NCBI GenBank assembly: GCA_003131665.1
Contig: PKWA01000105.1
Span: 857-7,236, forward strand
Direction: 5' to 3'
DNA: 6,380 bases
DNA from: Acidimicrobiaceae bacterium
Lineage (GTDB): Bacteria; Actinomycetota; Acidimicrobiia; Acidimicrobiales; RAAP-2
Under the pieces are notes generated by a model, which worked only from the letters and a program-made list of their open reading frames with translations, did no database searches and was not told where the DNA came from. A program made the position numbers and the translations under genes. Positions 1 through 6,020 of this stretch are shown here, piece after piece. The first letter of the stretch is position 1, and each line of letters opens with the position of its first letter.

Positions 1-5
1 TTATC

Positions 6-21
6 CGGAACCATAGTTCCG
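6..21. promoter_or_regulatory. Perfect inverted repeat upstream of first exporter (operator or terminator)
   Basis: The sequence CGGAAC-CATA-GTTCCG has two perfect 6-bp arms around a 4-base centre, about 90 bases before the exporter start. A compact palindrome upstream of an efflux gene is what a TetR- or MarR-type operator looks like. The same bases in RNA would form a six-pair hairpin with a tetraloop followed by ATTT, so it could instead be a weak terminator of a gene lying left of the window. It does not resemble the palindrome at 5211-5230, so the TetR protein encoded here probably does not bind it. Confidence 0.4.
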
Positions 22-100
22 ATTTAGGTGCGCCGGCCCCCAAAACAGTGGGAAATGTCCTTGAAACTGGGCCTTTCCAACGAGGCGGATACGAAGAAGA

Positions 101-105
101 AGGAG
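101..105 (+). promoter_or_regulatory. Ribosome binding site deciding the start of the first exporter
   Basis: AGGAG lies 6 bases before the ATG at 112. The open frame extends back to a GTG at 28, but that codon has no Shine-Dalgarno match and would add a hydrophilic 28-residue tail rich in Lys and Glu. The site therefore favours 112. Confidence 0.8.
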
Positions 106-111
106 AAGTAC

Positions 112-1623
112 ATGTCAACTGACACACTGATCGAAGTTCTACCGGCGGAGCCGTCTGAGCTGGATCCCAAGCGCTACTGGTCCCTCGCGATTATCGCCAT
201 CGCCCAACTCATGATCGTGCTCGACGCGTCGGTCGTCGTTGTGGCGTTGCCCTCGGCCCAACACGCCTTGCACATTTCGATCGCCAACCGTCAGTGGGTG
301 CTGGGCGCCTACACGTTGGCCTTTGGCAGTCTGCTGCTGCTCGGCGGACGCATCGCCGACTACCTCGGACGCAGAAGGATGTTCATCGTCGGACTCTTAG
401 GTTTCGGCGTGGCCTCGGCCCTGGGCGGAGTGGCGCAAAATCAAGCCATGCTCTTCAGCGCCCGAGCCTTGCAGGGCGCGTTCGCCGCGATCATGGCGCC
501 GGCCGCACTCTCACTGCTCACCGTCACCTTCACCGAATCTCGCGAACGGGCCCGCGCCTTTGGGGTCTACGGCGCCGTCGCCGGGGGAGGCGCCGCCATT
601 GGTCTGGTCTTGGGTGGCGTGCTCACGCAGTTCGCATCGTGGCGTTGGACACTGCTGATCAACGTGCCCATCGCCCTCTTCGCGGCCATCATGGCCCGTC
701 AAGTGATCACCGAGAGTCGGGCCGAGGCTAAGCACGGCTACGACATGCCAGGCGCCGTGACGGCAACCGGCGGACTGTTCTTATTGGTCTACGGCTTCAC
801 CATGGTGGCCTCGCACGGCTGGAGTTCGACGCTCACCGTGTCGCTCTTTGCCGGCGCGCTCGCGCTGCTGGGTGCCTTCATCGCCATTGAGCTGCGCTCG
901 CAGCACCCGTTGTTACCTATGCGAGTGGTGTTGGATAGGCGGCGCGGCGGCTCGCTGCTCGCCTCGCTGTTGGTCGGGTGTGCCATGCTCGGCACGTTTT
1001 TGTTCCTCACCTATTTCCTCCAGGGCATCCTCGGCTACAGCGCGCTGAAGACCGGCTTCGCCTTCTTGCCCTTCTCGGGCGGCATCATCTTGGGCGCCAC
1101 CACGGCCAGTCGGATCCTGCCGCGCAGTGGCCCACGGGCCCTGATGCTCACCGGCCTCTCCATGGCGACGTTGGGACTGCTCTGGTTCAGTCGCCTGGGC
1201 GTGCACAGCACCTTCGCTGCGCACATCTTGCTGCCAGAAATTGTGGTGAGCATCGGCATGGGACTGGTGTTTGTGCCCATGAACAGCACGTCGCTCTACG
1301 GCGTTGACCCCCAGGACGCGGGAGTTGCCAGTGCGCTGGTCAACACCACCCAGCAGGTGGGCGGTGCCCTGGGTACGGCCTTTCTCAACACCGTGGCCGC
1401 GTCAGTGACCGCGACGTACCTGGCCACTCGGATTGGATCTCTCTCGATGCAGCGCGCAGCCGCGGTGCATGGTTACACCACGGCCTTCGAAGTAAGTGCC
1501 CTACTGGTGGCGCTGTCGGCGGCGGCGGTCGCGGCCTTCATTGGTCCCAAGCGCCGCCACGTCGAGGTATTGAAGGACCACAGCCTCAACTCGACGTCTC
1601 GCCACTTTATTTCGATTAACTAA
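112..1623 (+). CDS. DHA2-family (EmrB/QacA-like) 14-TM MFS drug exporter
   Basis: This 503-residue integral membrane protein is a probable proton-driven exporter of drugs or other small hydrophobic compounds. After a short cytoplasmic N-terminus, about 14 hydrophobic segments can be traced from residue 24 to near the C-terminus, as expected for the DHA2 (14-TM) branch. Family marks visible are the TM1 motif LDASVVVVALP (37-47), the loop 2-3 motif A GGRIADYLGRRR (78-89), the TM4 RALQG (118-122), a glycine-rich antiporter motif C in TM5 (about 151-169), and NTTQQVGGALGTAF in TM13. The length is normal. In the TM1 motif, the Asn usual in DHA2 proteins (as in VNVALP) is replaced by Val. The start at 112 is set by the AGGAG site. 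The gene stands alone, converging on the minus-strand operon. Its family is clear but its substrate is not predictable. Confidence 0.93.
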   Translation: MSTDTLIEVLPAEPSELDPKRYWSLAIIAIAQLMIVLDASVVVVALPSAQHALHISIANRQWVLGAYTLAFGSLLLLGGRIADYLGRRRMFIVGLLGFGVASALGGVAQNQAMLFSARALQGAFAAIMAPAALSLLTVTFTESRERARAFGVYGAVAGGGAAIGLVLGGVLTQFASWRWTLLINVPIALFAAIMARQVITESRAEAKHGYDMPGAVTATGGLFLLVYGFTMVASHGWSSTLTVSLFAGALALLGAFIAIELRSQHPLLPMRVVLDRRRGGSLLASLLVGCAMLGTFLFLTYFLQGILGYSALKTGFAFLPFSGGIILGATTASRILPRSGPRALMLTGLSMATLGLLWFSRLGVHSTFAAHILLPEIVVSIGMGLVFVPMNSTSLYGVDPQDAGVASALVNTTQQVGGALGTAFLNTVAASVTATYLATRIGSLSMQRAAAVHGYTTAFEVSALLVALSAAAVAAFIGPKRRHVEVLKDHSLNSTSRHFISIN

Positions 1624-1675
1624 TCCGATCGACGTCCCTACAGCGCTATGGCCTCGTAGAAGTCGACGACGCCGC

Positions 1676-1690
1676 CACCGATAGACGGTG
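1676..1690. terminator. Weak hairpin between convergent genes
   Basis: CACCG-ATAGA-CGGTG forms a 5-bp GC-rich stem with a 5-base loop in the 82-base gap between two converging genes, 53 bases after one stop and 16 after the other. It could act in either direction, but there is no T-run on either side, so intrinsic termination is doubtful. Confidence 0.25.
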
Positions 1691-1705
1691 CATTCCGGCC
1701 AAACC

Positions 1706-2587
1706 TCAAAGTTCCATGGCGGCGGCGCTCACGTCCAGCCCACTGGCGCCACTTTCAACGAGATGGCGCCAACGCCGGGCAATCTCGGCGCTGATCGGTG
1801 CGGTGTCGACACCGGCGTCGACTCCGACGAGTTCAAGATCCTTAAGTGCCCAATCCAGCGAAAAGTCCGGACGAAAGTCTTCGTCCAGCATCTTTTGAAG
1901 TTTGGCCAGCGCGTAGGGCGAGGCGAGGGGGCTGTCGTGCAACGCCTCCAGCAACATCTGGGGGTTCACACCCAGGTGGGTCGTCAACGAAGCCGTCTCG
2001 GCTGCGCCCTCGACTTGGAACGCCAACCAGGTGTTCAATATCAACTTCAGGCGACTGCCCACGCCAACGGGGCCGAGCCACATGGTCCGTCTCCCAATCT
2101 CGCGAAAGACACTTTCGAGCATCGGTGCGCGCGAAGAGTCACCCGATGCCAGGATCAGTAGTTGACCCGACTCGGCCGGCTCTCTACTACCAGACACCGG
2201 TGCGTCAATGAAGACGACGTCAGGACGCTGATCCAACACGCGCTCGGCGAGGTTCGCCGTGGCGATCGCGCCAATGGTTCCCATCTGGACCCAGACAGCG
2301 CCCTCGCGCATCGACGCCAGTCCCTCGGCGTTCAACATGACCTCTTCGGTCACGTCGGCCGTGGGCAAGACGCTCAAAACCACGTCGGCCTTCGCCACGG
2401 CGTCTCGGACGTCTGCGTAACTCAAACCACCGAGCTCGACCAAGGGCGACGTCGACGACTGCGACCGGGACCACAGGTCGACTTCAAAGTGAGCGGCGAG
2501 TAGCCGCGTCGCCATTGCGCCGCCCATCGTGCCGGCTCCGATTACGGCCACGCGAGGCTGTGGGGAAGTGGATTCTGGTCTGGTCAT
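1706..2587 (-). CDS. NAD(P)-dependent beta-hydroxyacid dehydrogenase (3-hydroxyisobutyrate dehydrogenase family)
   Basis: This 293-residue soluble oxidoreductase belongs to the family of 3-hydroxyisobutyrate dehydrogenase, tartronate semialdehyde reductase and glyoxylate/succinic semialdehyde reductase. These enzymes interconvert beta-hydroxyacids and the matching aldehyde or keto acids. The N-terminal Rossmann domain has GAGTMGG (17-23). The substrate-binding signature DAPVSGS is at 128-134. The catalytic region GVGSRLKLILN (175-185) carries the conserved Lys181 and Asn185. The C-terminal helical domain has FRPDFSLDWALKDL (about 238-251), with the conserved Lys249-Asp250. WSRS after the second strand lacks the acidic residue typical of NAD users, which hints at NADP(H). 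The start is ATG 2587, not the in-frame ATG at 2593, because AAGGAG abuts the latter. It is the last gene of the exporter-reductase-dehydrogenase unit, 44 bases after the reductase stop. The family is firm; the substrate is unknown. Confidence 0.9.
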   Translation of the reverse strand: MTRPESTSPQPRVAVIGAGTMGGAMATRLLAAHFEVDLWSRSQSSTSPLVELGGLSYADVRDAVAKADVVLSVLPTADVTEEVMLNAEGLASMREGAVWVQMGTIGAIATANLAERVLDQRPDVVFIDAPVSGSREPAESGQLLILASGDSSRAPMLESVFREIGRRTMWLGPVGVGSRLKLILNTWLAFQVEGAAETASLTTHLGVNPQMLLEALHDSPLASPYALAKLQKMLDEDFRPDFSLDWALKDLELVGVDAGVDTAPISAEIARRWRHLVESGASGLDVSAAAMEL

Positions 2588-2593
2588 GGACAT

Positions 2594-2599
2594 CTCCTT
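2594..2599 (-). promoter_or_regulatory. Ribosome binding site deciding the dehydrogenase start
   Basis: On the minus strand AAGGAG is followed by ATGTCC and then ATG. It sits directly against the outer ATG (2593) with no spacer, but 6 bases before the inner ATG (2587). Only the inner ATG has usable spacing. Confidence 0.75.
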
Positions 2600-2631
2600 T
2601 TCAAGGGGTTGGTGGTTCGTCTTGACTTCGC

Positions 2632-3600
2632 TCAGGGCATCTCGGGCGAGGGCCCCTCAACGGGTGCGCCGTCGCGCATGATTTCGTCAATGCGAATCAT
2701 GATGCGCTCGTCGAGTTCGAGGTCAACCGCGGACAGGGCCTCTCGCATGTGTGTGGGGTTTCTCGTACCGACGATCGCGACGTGCACCGCGGGGTTGGCG
2801 AGCGTCCACGCCACCGCCAGTTGTCCCACGTTCACGCCGAGTTCGCTCTGCGCGAACACTCGAAGCTCCTCCACTCGCGCGAGATTGCCCTCGTAGGTGG
2901 CGCCGGTAAAGTCGGCGCTCTTGGCTCGCCAGTCACCGGCGGCGAAACGAGTGTCGGCGCGAAGGTTGCCGCCTAAGAGCCCGTGCGCCAGAGGCCCATA
3001 GACCAAGACCCCGATGTCGTGGGCGCGAGTGTATGGAAGAGTCTCGGCTTCGATCTCGCGGTGAAAGAGGTGGTACGGGGGCTGGAGCGTCTCGACCGCC
3101 AATGTGGAACTGAATGTCTCCATCTGCGCAGCGTTGAAGTTCGAGACGCCCACGTGGCGAACCTTGCCCTCGGCCACGAGCGCAGCGAGTGCGCCCGCCG
3201 TTTCGTCAAACGGTGTCTTCGGGTCCGGCCAGTGAACCTGAAAGAGGTCGACGTAGTCGGTGGCGAGGGCTCGCAGGCTCTCCTCCACTCCGGCTCGAAT
3301 CCATTTGGCGTTGGCGTCACGCACCACGCCCGTATTCGTCTCTCGTAACCCGCCCTTGGTGGCGATCACCAGCTCTTCGCGCGGTAGACCACGCAACGCC
3401 TCGCCCAGCAACGTCTCTGACGCGCCAAAGCCGTAGGCCTGGGCCGTGTCAAAGAAGTTCACCCCGCTGTCCGCGGCCCCTCGAATAGCGCTCGTCGCGG
3501 CCGCCGCGTCAGTCGCTCCCCAATCGCCGCCCAGTTGCCACGTCCCAAAGGCGAGGCGCGACACCTGCAAATCTGACTTACCCAACGTGACGTATTTCAT
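2632..3600 (-). CDS. Aldo/keto reductase family oxidoreductase
   Basis: This 322-residue cytoplasmic (alpha/beta)8-barrel enzyme is expected to reduce aldehydes or ketones, usually with NADPH. The full catalytic tetrad is visible: Asp51 in NFFDTAQAYG, Tyr56, Lys82 in ATKGG, and His123 in FQVHWPD. Other family marks are VGVSNF (150-155), Gln173 and Tyr176 lining the pocket, GPLAHGLLGG (202-211), and IVGTRNP (276-282), which would hold the cofactor phosphate. The overall pattern is closest to the IolS/YajO-like and general stress AKR groups. Length is normal and no key residue is missing. Its ATG shares four bases (ATGA) with the stop of the upstream exporter, so the two are almost certainly translationally coupled, and the dehydrogenase gene follows 44 bases later. 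Substrate cannot be inferred from these motifs. Confidence 0.93.
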   Translation of the reverse strand: MKYVTLGKSDLQVSRLAFGTWQLGGDWGATDAAAATSAIRGAADSGVNFFDTAQAYGFGASETLLGEALRGLPREELVIATKGGLRETNTGVVRDANAKWIRAGVEESLRALATDYVDLFQVHWPDPKTPFDETAGALAALVAEGKVRHVGVSNFNAAQMETFSSTLAVETLQPPYHLFHREIEAETLPYTRAHDIGVLVYGPLAHGLLGGNLRADTRFAAGDWRAKSADFTGATYEGNLARVEELRVFAQSELGVNVGQLAVAWTLANPAVHVAIVGTRNPTHMREALSAVDLELDERIMIRIDEIMRDGAPVEGPSPEMP

Positions 3601-5189
3601 CTGCTCCTCATTCTCTCCGCGTTGCTTTCATTTCTCGTGGTGGAGACCGTCTCAAAAATCCGTGCGGGCAACGTTGACGACGCCGAAGGGCCGAACGATG
3701 GTGCCCCGGACATCGCGACCAGAGTGCCGCTCAGCGCAATGCACGCAGCCACCGCCATGGCCACTCGATCACCGTGGACGCTCGAGGCACCGGACGCGGC
3801 GTGGGCACCCTCGGCGAGAGCGATGAGCACCGCGACGCCGAGGGCGGCGCCAACTTGGCGAGTGGTGTTGATAACACCTCCGACGAGTCCCTGATCCTCC
3901 TCGGCCATGCCCTGGGCCGCCATAATCGTGGTGCCCATGACCGCGCCGACCGTGCCAAAGCCAACCAAGATGACCGCGGCGAAGACCGCGCTGAAATGTC
4001 CACTCGAGGGCAGATCGGTCAGCAACAAAAAGCCAACCCCCGCAGAGAAGGTTGAGGCGATGAGAAGTCGTCGTAGGCCGAAGCGGCGAACGAGGCGACT
4101 GCCGAACATGCCCGTGGCGAATCCCACGATTCCCTGGGGGGCGATCACGAGTCCCGCCACCAACGGCGAGTCGTGCAACGTCTGTTGGAGGTAGAGCGAC
4201 AGCACCACCAATTCTCCCGCGCTCCACGCACCCATGAGGAGCGAGACAATGCCCGCCGTTCGAAGACCGGGCCGAGCGAGAAGACGGAGGTCAATGAGTG
4301 GGTGGGCGTGGCTCTTCTCGACCTCAATGAGTCCCACGAGCCCGATCGCCGCTAAACCCAGCGCGCCGAGGATCAACGGATGCACCCAGCCAAGCACCGT
4401 GCCTTCGGAGATGGCGAACACTGCGGCCGTCACCGTGACGGTCGTCAAGACTCCGCCGGCGACGTCCAGGTGAGCGAAATTACCTCGTTGGCGGTCACTC
4501 GCGATGACGCGCGTCGCGAGTAGCGCCGCCACGATGCCGACGGGCACGTTCACCAAGAAGATCGAAGCCCAACCCGCATACTGGACAAAGATGCCGCCCA
4601 ACACTTGTCCGGCCACGAAGCCAATGGACGCGGTGGCCCCGTACAGCGCGAGGGCGCGAGTGCGTCGCGGCCCTTCGGCCAGGCGCGACGTAATGAGCGA
4701 CAGCGACGCGGGAGCGACCAGTGCGGCGCCTACCCCTTGAAGGGCCCGCGACACAATGAGCTGTGCGGCGTCGCCACTCCATCCCGCGGTGAGCGAAGCG
4801 ACCGCGAAGAGCAACAGACCGGCAACAAAAACTCGACGGCGCCCGAAGAGGTCGGCGATCCGACCACCCAGAATGAGCAATCCGCTGAAGGTGATGGCGT
4901 ACGCCGTGACGACCCACTCCACCGAATCGCCGCCGAAACCGAGAGCGTGTCGAATCGAGGGCAGAGCGACGTTCACGATGCTGAAGTCGAGCACGACCAT
5001 GAACGACGCGATCAGCACCAGGACGAGCGCCGGGGTCGGCAGTCCCCGCGCGCCGCTCGACGACCCGTCGCGCGACGTCGGTTCGTCAGGCGCTCGCCCG
5101 TTCCCGGCAGTGCCCAACCTCGTAGTGGTTCCGGTTACCGTCTGACCGCCCAAGTGGTCAGATTCGATGTTGGTGTCGACGTCGAACAC
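3597..5189 (-). CDS. DHA2-family (EmrB/QacA-like) MFS exporter, first gene of the operon
   Basis: This 530-residue proton-coupled efflux protein of the inner membrane has a long, hydrophilic, Gly/Ser/Thr-rich N-terminal tail of about 50 residues. After it come many hydrophobic segments consistent with the 14-TM DHA2 plan. Motifs, numbered from the GTG start: LDFSIVNVALP in TM1 (67-77), GGRIADLFGRRR motif A (108-119), RALQGVGAALVAPASL in TM4 (from 148), a glycine-rich motif C in TM5, and INTTRQVGAALGVAVL in TM13. The start is GTG 5189, placed 6 bases after a perfect AGGAGG. The ATG at 5204 leads into that AGGAGG and has no site of its own. Its stop overlaps the aldo/keto reductase start by four bases. 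It diverges from the TetR gene with a palindrome between them, the usual arrangement for a repressor-controlled pump. Family is certain; the exported compound is unknown. Confidence 0.93.
   Translation of the reverse strand: MFDVDTNIESDHLGGQTVTGTTTRLGTAGNGRAPDEPTSRDGSSSGARGLPTPALVLVLIASFMVVLDFSIVNVALPSIRHALGFGGDSVEWVVTAYAITFSGLLILGGRIADLFGRRRVFVAGLLLFAVASLTAGWSGDAAQLIVSRALQGVGAALVAPASLSLITSRLAEGPRRTRALALYGATASIGFVAGQVLGGIFVQYAGWASIFLVNVPVGIVAALLATRVIASDRQRGNFAHLDVAGGVLTTVTVTAAVFAISEGTVLGWVHPLILGALGLAAIGLVGLIEVEKSHAHPLIDLRLLARPGLRTAGIVSLLMGAWSAGELVVLSLYLQQTLHDSPLVAGLVIAPQGIVGFATGMFGSRLVRRFGLRRLLIASTFSAGVGFLLLTDLPSSGHFSAVFAAVILVGFGTVGAVMGTTIMAAQGMAEEDQGLVGGVINTTRQVGAALGVAVLIALAEGAHAASGASSVHGDRVAMAVAACIALSGTLVAMSGAPSFGPSASSTLPARIFETVSTTRNESNAERMRSR
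3604..3609 (-). promoter_or_regulatory. Ribosome binding site of the aldo/keto reductase
   Basis: GAGGAG lies inside the last codons of the upstream exporter, 3 bases before the ATG at 3600. The spacing is short, but the 4-base stop/start overlap means ribosomes finishing the exporter could restart here. Confidence 0.6.
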
Positions 5190-5195
5190 GGTTTG

Positions 5196-5201
5196 CCTCC
5201 T
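5196..5201 (-). promoter_or_regulatory. Consensus ribosome binding site for the operon exporter
   Basis: AGGAGG, fully complementary to the 16S rRNA tail, lies 6 bases upstream of GTG 5189. The longest frame begins at ATG 5204, which makes these bases codons 2-3. Translation from GTG 5189 is therefore the better reading. Confidence 0.75.
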
Positions 5202-5210
5202 CATAATTAC

Positions 5211-5230
5211 GAAACGATACGTATCGTATC
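5211..5230. promoter_or_regulatory. TetR-type operator between regulator and exporter operon
   Basis: GAAACGATACGTATCGTATC is a 20-bp palindrome with 9 of 10 pairs matching; the core ACGATACGTATCGT at 5214-5227 is perfect. Allowing one further mismatch, symmetry extends to 5207-5234 (12 of 14 pairs). It reads as four 5-base units, GAAAC GATAC / GTATC GTATC, so it could take one dimer or two overlapping dimers. It lies 21 bases from the exporter start and 26 bases from the TetR start, where a bound repressor would block both promoters. That the adjacent TetR protein binds here is inferred from position and symmetry. Confidence 0.8.
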
Positions 5231-5252
5231 ATAAGAAGCGGCTAGTATGCAA
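5223..5252 (-). promoter_or_regulatory. Candidate promoter of the exporter-reductase-dehydrogenase operon
   Basis: On the minus strand, TTGCAT (5252-5247) and TACGAT (5228-5223) are separated by 18 bases. The -10 lies inside the palindrome and would give a leader of roughly 25-30 bases before GTG 5189. TATGAT (5233-5228) is a better -10 but is only 13 bases from TTGCAT. The exact promoter is uncertain; overlap with the operator holds for either -10. Confidence 0.35.
5227..5232 (+). promoter_or_regulatory. Candidate -10 element of the TetR gene
   Basis: TATCAT matches the -10 consensus at five of six bases and overlaps the right half of the palindrome; no good -35 is seen at the right distance. 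TAGTAT at 5243-5248 is a second option, which would start transcription at or next to the ATG and give a leaderless message. That would fit the lack of a clear Shine-Dalgarno sequence. Confidence 0.25.
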
Positions 5253-5256
5253 GTCG

Positions 5257-5883
5257 ATGGCTGAACTTTCTGATCCCCCAGTAGCGGGCCGAGGCCGGCC
5301 CCGGAGCAAGAACGCCCATCGCGCCATTCTCGAAGCAACCCGCCAGCTACTCGAAGAGCGTGGCTTCGTTGATCTCACCATCGAAGAGGTCGCGCAGCGA
5401 GCGTCAGTCGGCAAGGCCACCATCTACCGGCACTGGCCAACGAAGGGCACCCTCGTCTTTGAGTCCTTCACCGTCCAATTTTTGGCCCAACAGCCGCTTC
5501 CGGACACCGGTAGCCTGCGCGGCGATCTCCTCGCCTCGTTGCGGGCCTGGATCCGTAACGTCAAGGGTACGGTGACCGGTCGCACGCTCGTGGGACTGAT
5601 CGCTGAAGTACAGCGGGACCCCGAGTTGGCCGAGCTGTGGAGGGACCACTTCGTGGTTCCGGTACGAGCTCAGCATCGTCTCATGATCGAACGAGCCATC
5701 GAGCGACATGAGATCTCATCGAAGACCGACGTCGACGTGACCCTCGACCTCGTTTTCGGTGCGGCGTATCATCGACTTCTGCAATCGCACCTCCCCCTCA
5801 GTGATCGATTCGCGCAGTCAGTCGTCGACACCATCGTTGGGGGTCTGGCGTCAGAGGTAGAGCGCAGTCCCACTCATCGGTGA
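5257..5883 (+). CDS. TetR/AcrR-family transcriptional regulator, divergent from the exporter operon
   Basis: This 208-residue DNA-binding protein is probably a dimeric repressor released by a small ligand. A basic N-terminal arm (GRGRPRSK, 11-18) leads into the TetR helix-turn-helix: residues 41-60 include TIEEVAQRASVGKATIYRHW, with the recognition helix around 51-60, followed by PTKGTLVFESF. The C-terminal part (about 75-205), with the pattern PLPDTGSLRGDL, AEVQRDPELAELW and AAYHRLL, resembles the TetR_C_11-type ligand domain. ATG 5257 is chosen because it gives the normal family length; a longer frame back to 5167 would translate through the operator. No strong Shine-Dalgarno sequence precedes it. 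Divergent placement and the shared palindrome argue for control of itself and of the minus-strand operon. Ligand unknown. Confidence 0.93.
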   Translation: MAELSDPPVAGRGRPRSKNAHRAILEATRQLLEERGFVDLTIEEVAQRASVGKATIYRHWPTKGTLVFESFTVQFLAQQPLPDTGSLRGDLLASLRAWIRNVKGTVTGRTLVGLIAEVQRDPELAELWRDHFVVPVRAQHRLMIERAIERHEISSKTDVDVTLDLVFGAAYHRLLQSHLPLSDRFAQSVVDTIVGGLASEVERSPTHR

Positions 5884-5885
5884 AC

Positions 5886-5905
5886 GGCCAAAGTGTCATT
5901 TGGTC
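5886..5905. repeat. Inverted repeat just after the TetR gene
   Basis: GGCCAAA and TTTGGTC flank a 6-base loop two bases after the TetR stop. In RNA this gives a 7-pair stem with one G-U pair. It may slow or end TetR transcription, but there is no U-run and the stem is only partly GC-rich. It could also be a protein-binding site. Confidence 0.3.
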
Positions 5906-5945
5906 AAGAGATCATGAGGCCCTGGGGTTGAAAGTCGCGGTATAA

Positions 5946-5974
5946 GATTGCGAATTAACGATGACGCGATTGCG
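5946..5974 (+). repeat. Direct repeat GATTGCG upstream of the secreted-protein gene
   Basis: GATTGCG occurs at 5946-5952 and again at 5968-5974, 22 bases apart, about two helical turns. Between and around them, TAACG (5956-5960) and CGTTA (5973-5977) form an inverted pair. The upstream bases TTGAAA (5928) and TATAAG (5941) look promoter-like but are too close together for a normal -35/-10 pair. This may be the control region of the following gene. Confidence 0.25.
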
Positions 5975-6009
5975 TTAGCGCTGACTGCTCCAAGTTCACT
6001 CAGAAAGTC

Positions 6010-6014
6010 GAGGA
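6010..6014 (+). promoter_or_regulatory. Ribosome binding site of the DUF4232-like gene
   Basis: GAGGA sits 6 bases upstream of ATG 6021 and supports that start, which also begins a proper signal peptide. Confidence 0.6.
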
Positions 6015-6020
6015 CTCGCC

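Noticed and set aside
28..111. N-terminal extension of the first exporter from GTG 28
   Set aside because: No ribosome site precedes the GTG, the added residues are not exporter-like, and AGGAG at 101-105 fits ATG 112 exactly.
1641..1711. Minus-strand reading ending IGGGVVDFYEAIAL, looking like the tail of a protein
   Set aside because: It is only about two dozen codons, in another frame from the dehydrogenase, without a start or a matching upstream frame. The dehydrogenase already ends at the usual place for its family, so neither a frameshift nor a gene remnant is supported.
1688..2161. Plus-strand open frame opposite the dehydrogenase
   Set aside because: The opposite strand carries a complete dehydrogenase with catalytic motifs; this frame shows no domain and begins in the convergent gap without a ribosome site.
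4605..5234. Long plus-strand open frame opposite the operon exporter
   Set aside because: It is a shadow of the GC-rich exporter gene; the product is low-complexity Arg/Gly/Glu-rich with no recognisable domain and runs through the operator.
5167..5256. TetR protein starting at ATG 5167
   Set aside because: It would translate through the palindrome and overlap the exporter start region. The extra residues are not TetR-like, and the family N-terminus is complete from ATG 5257.
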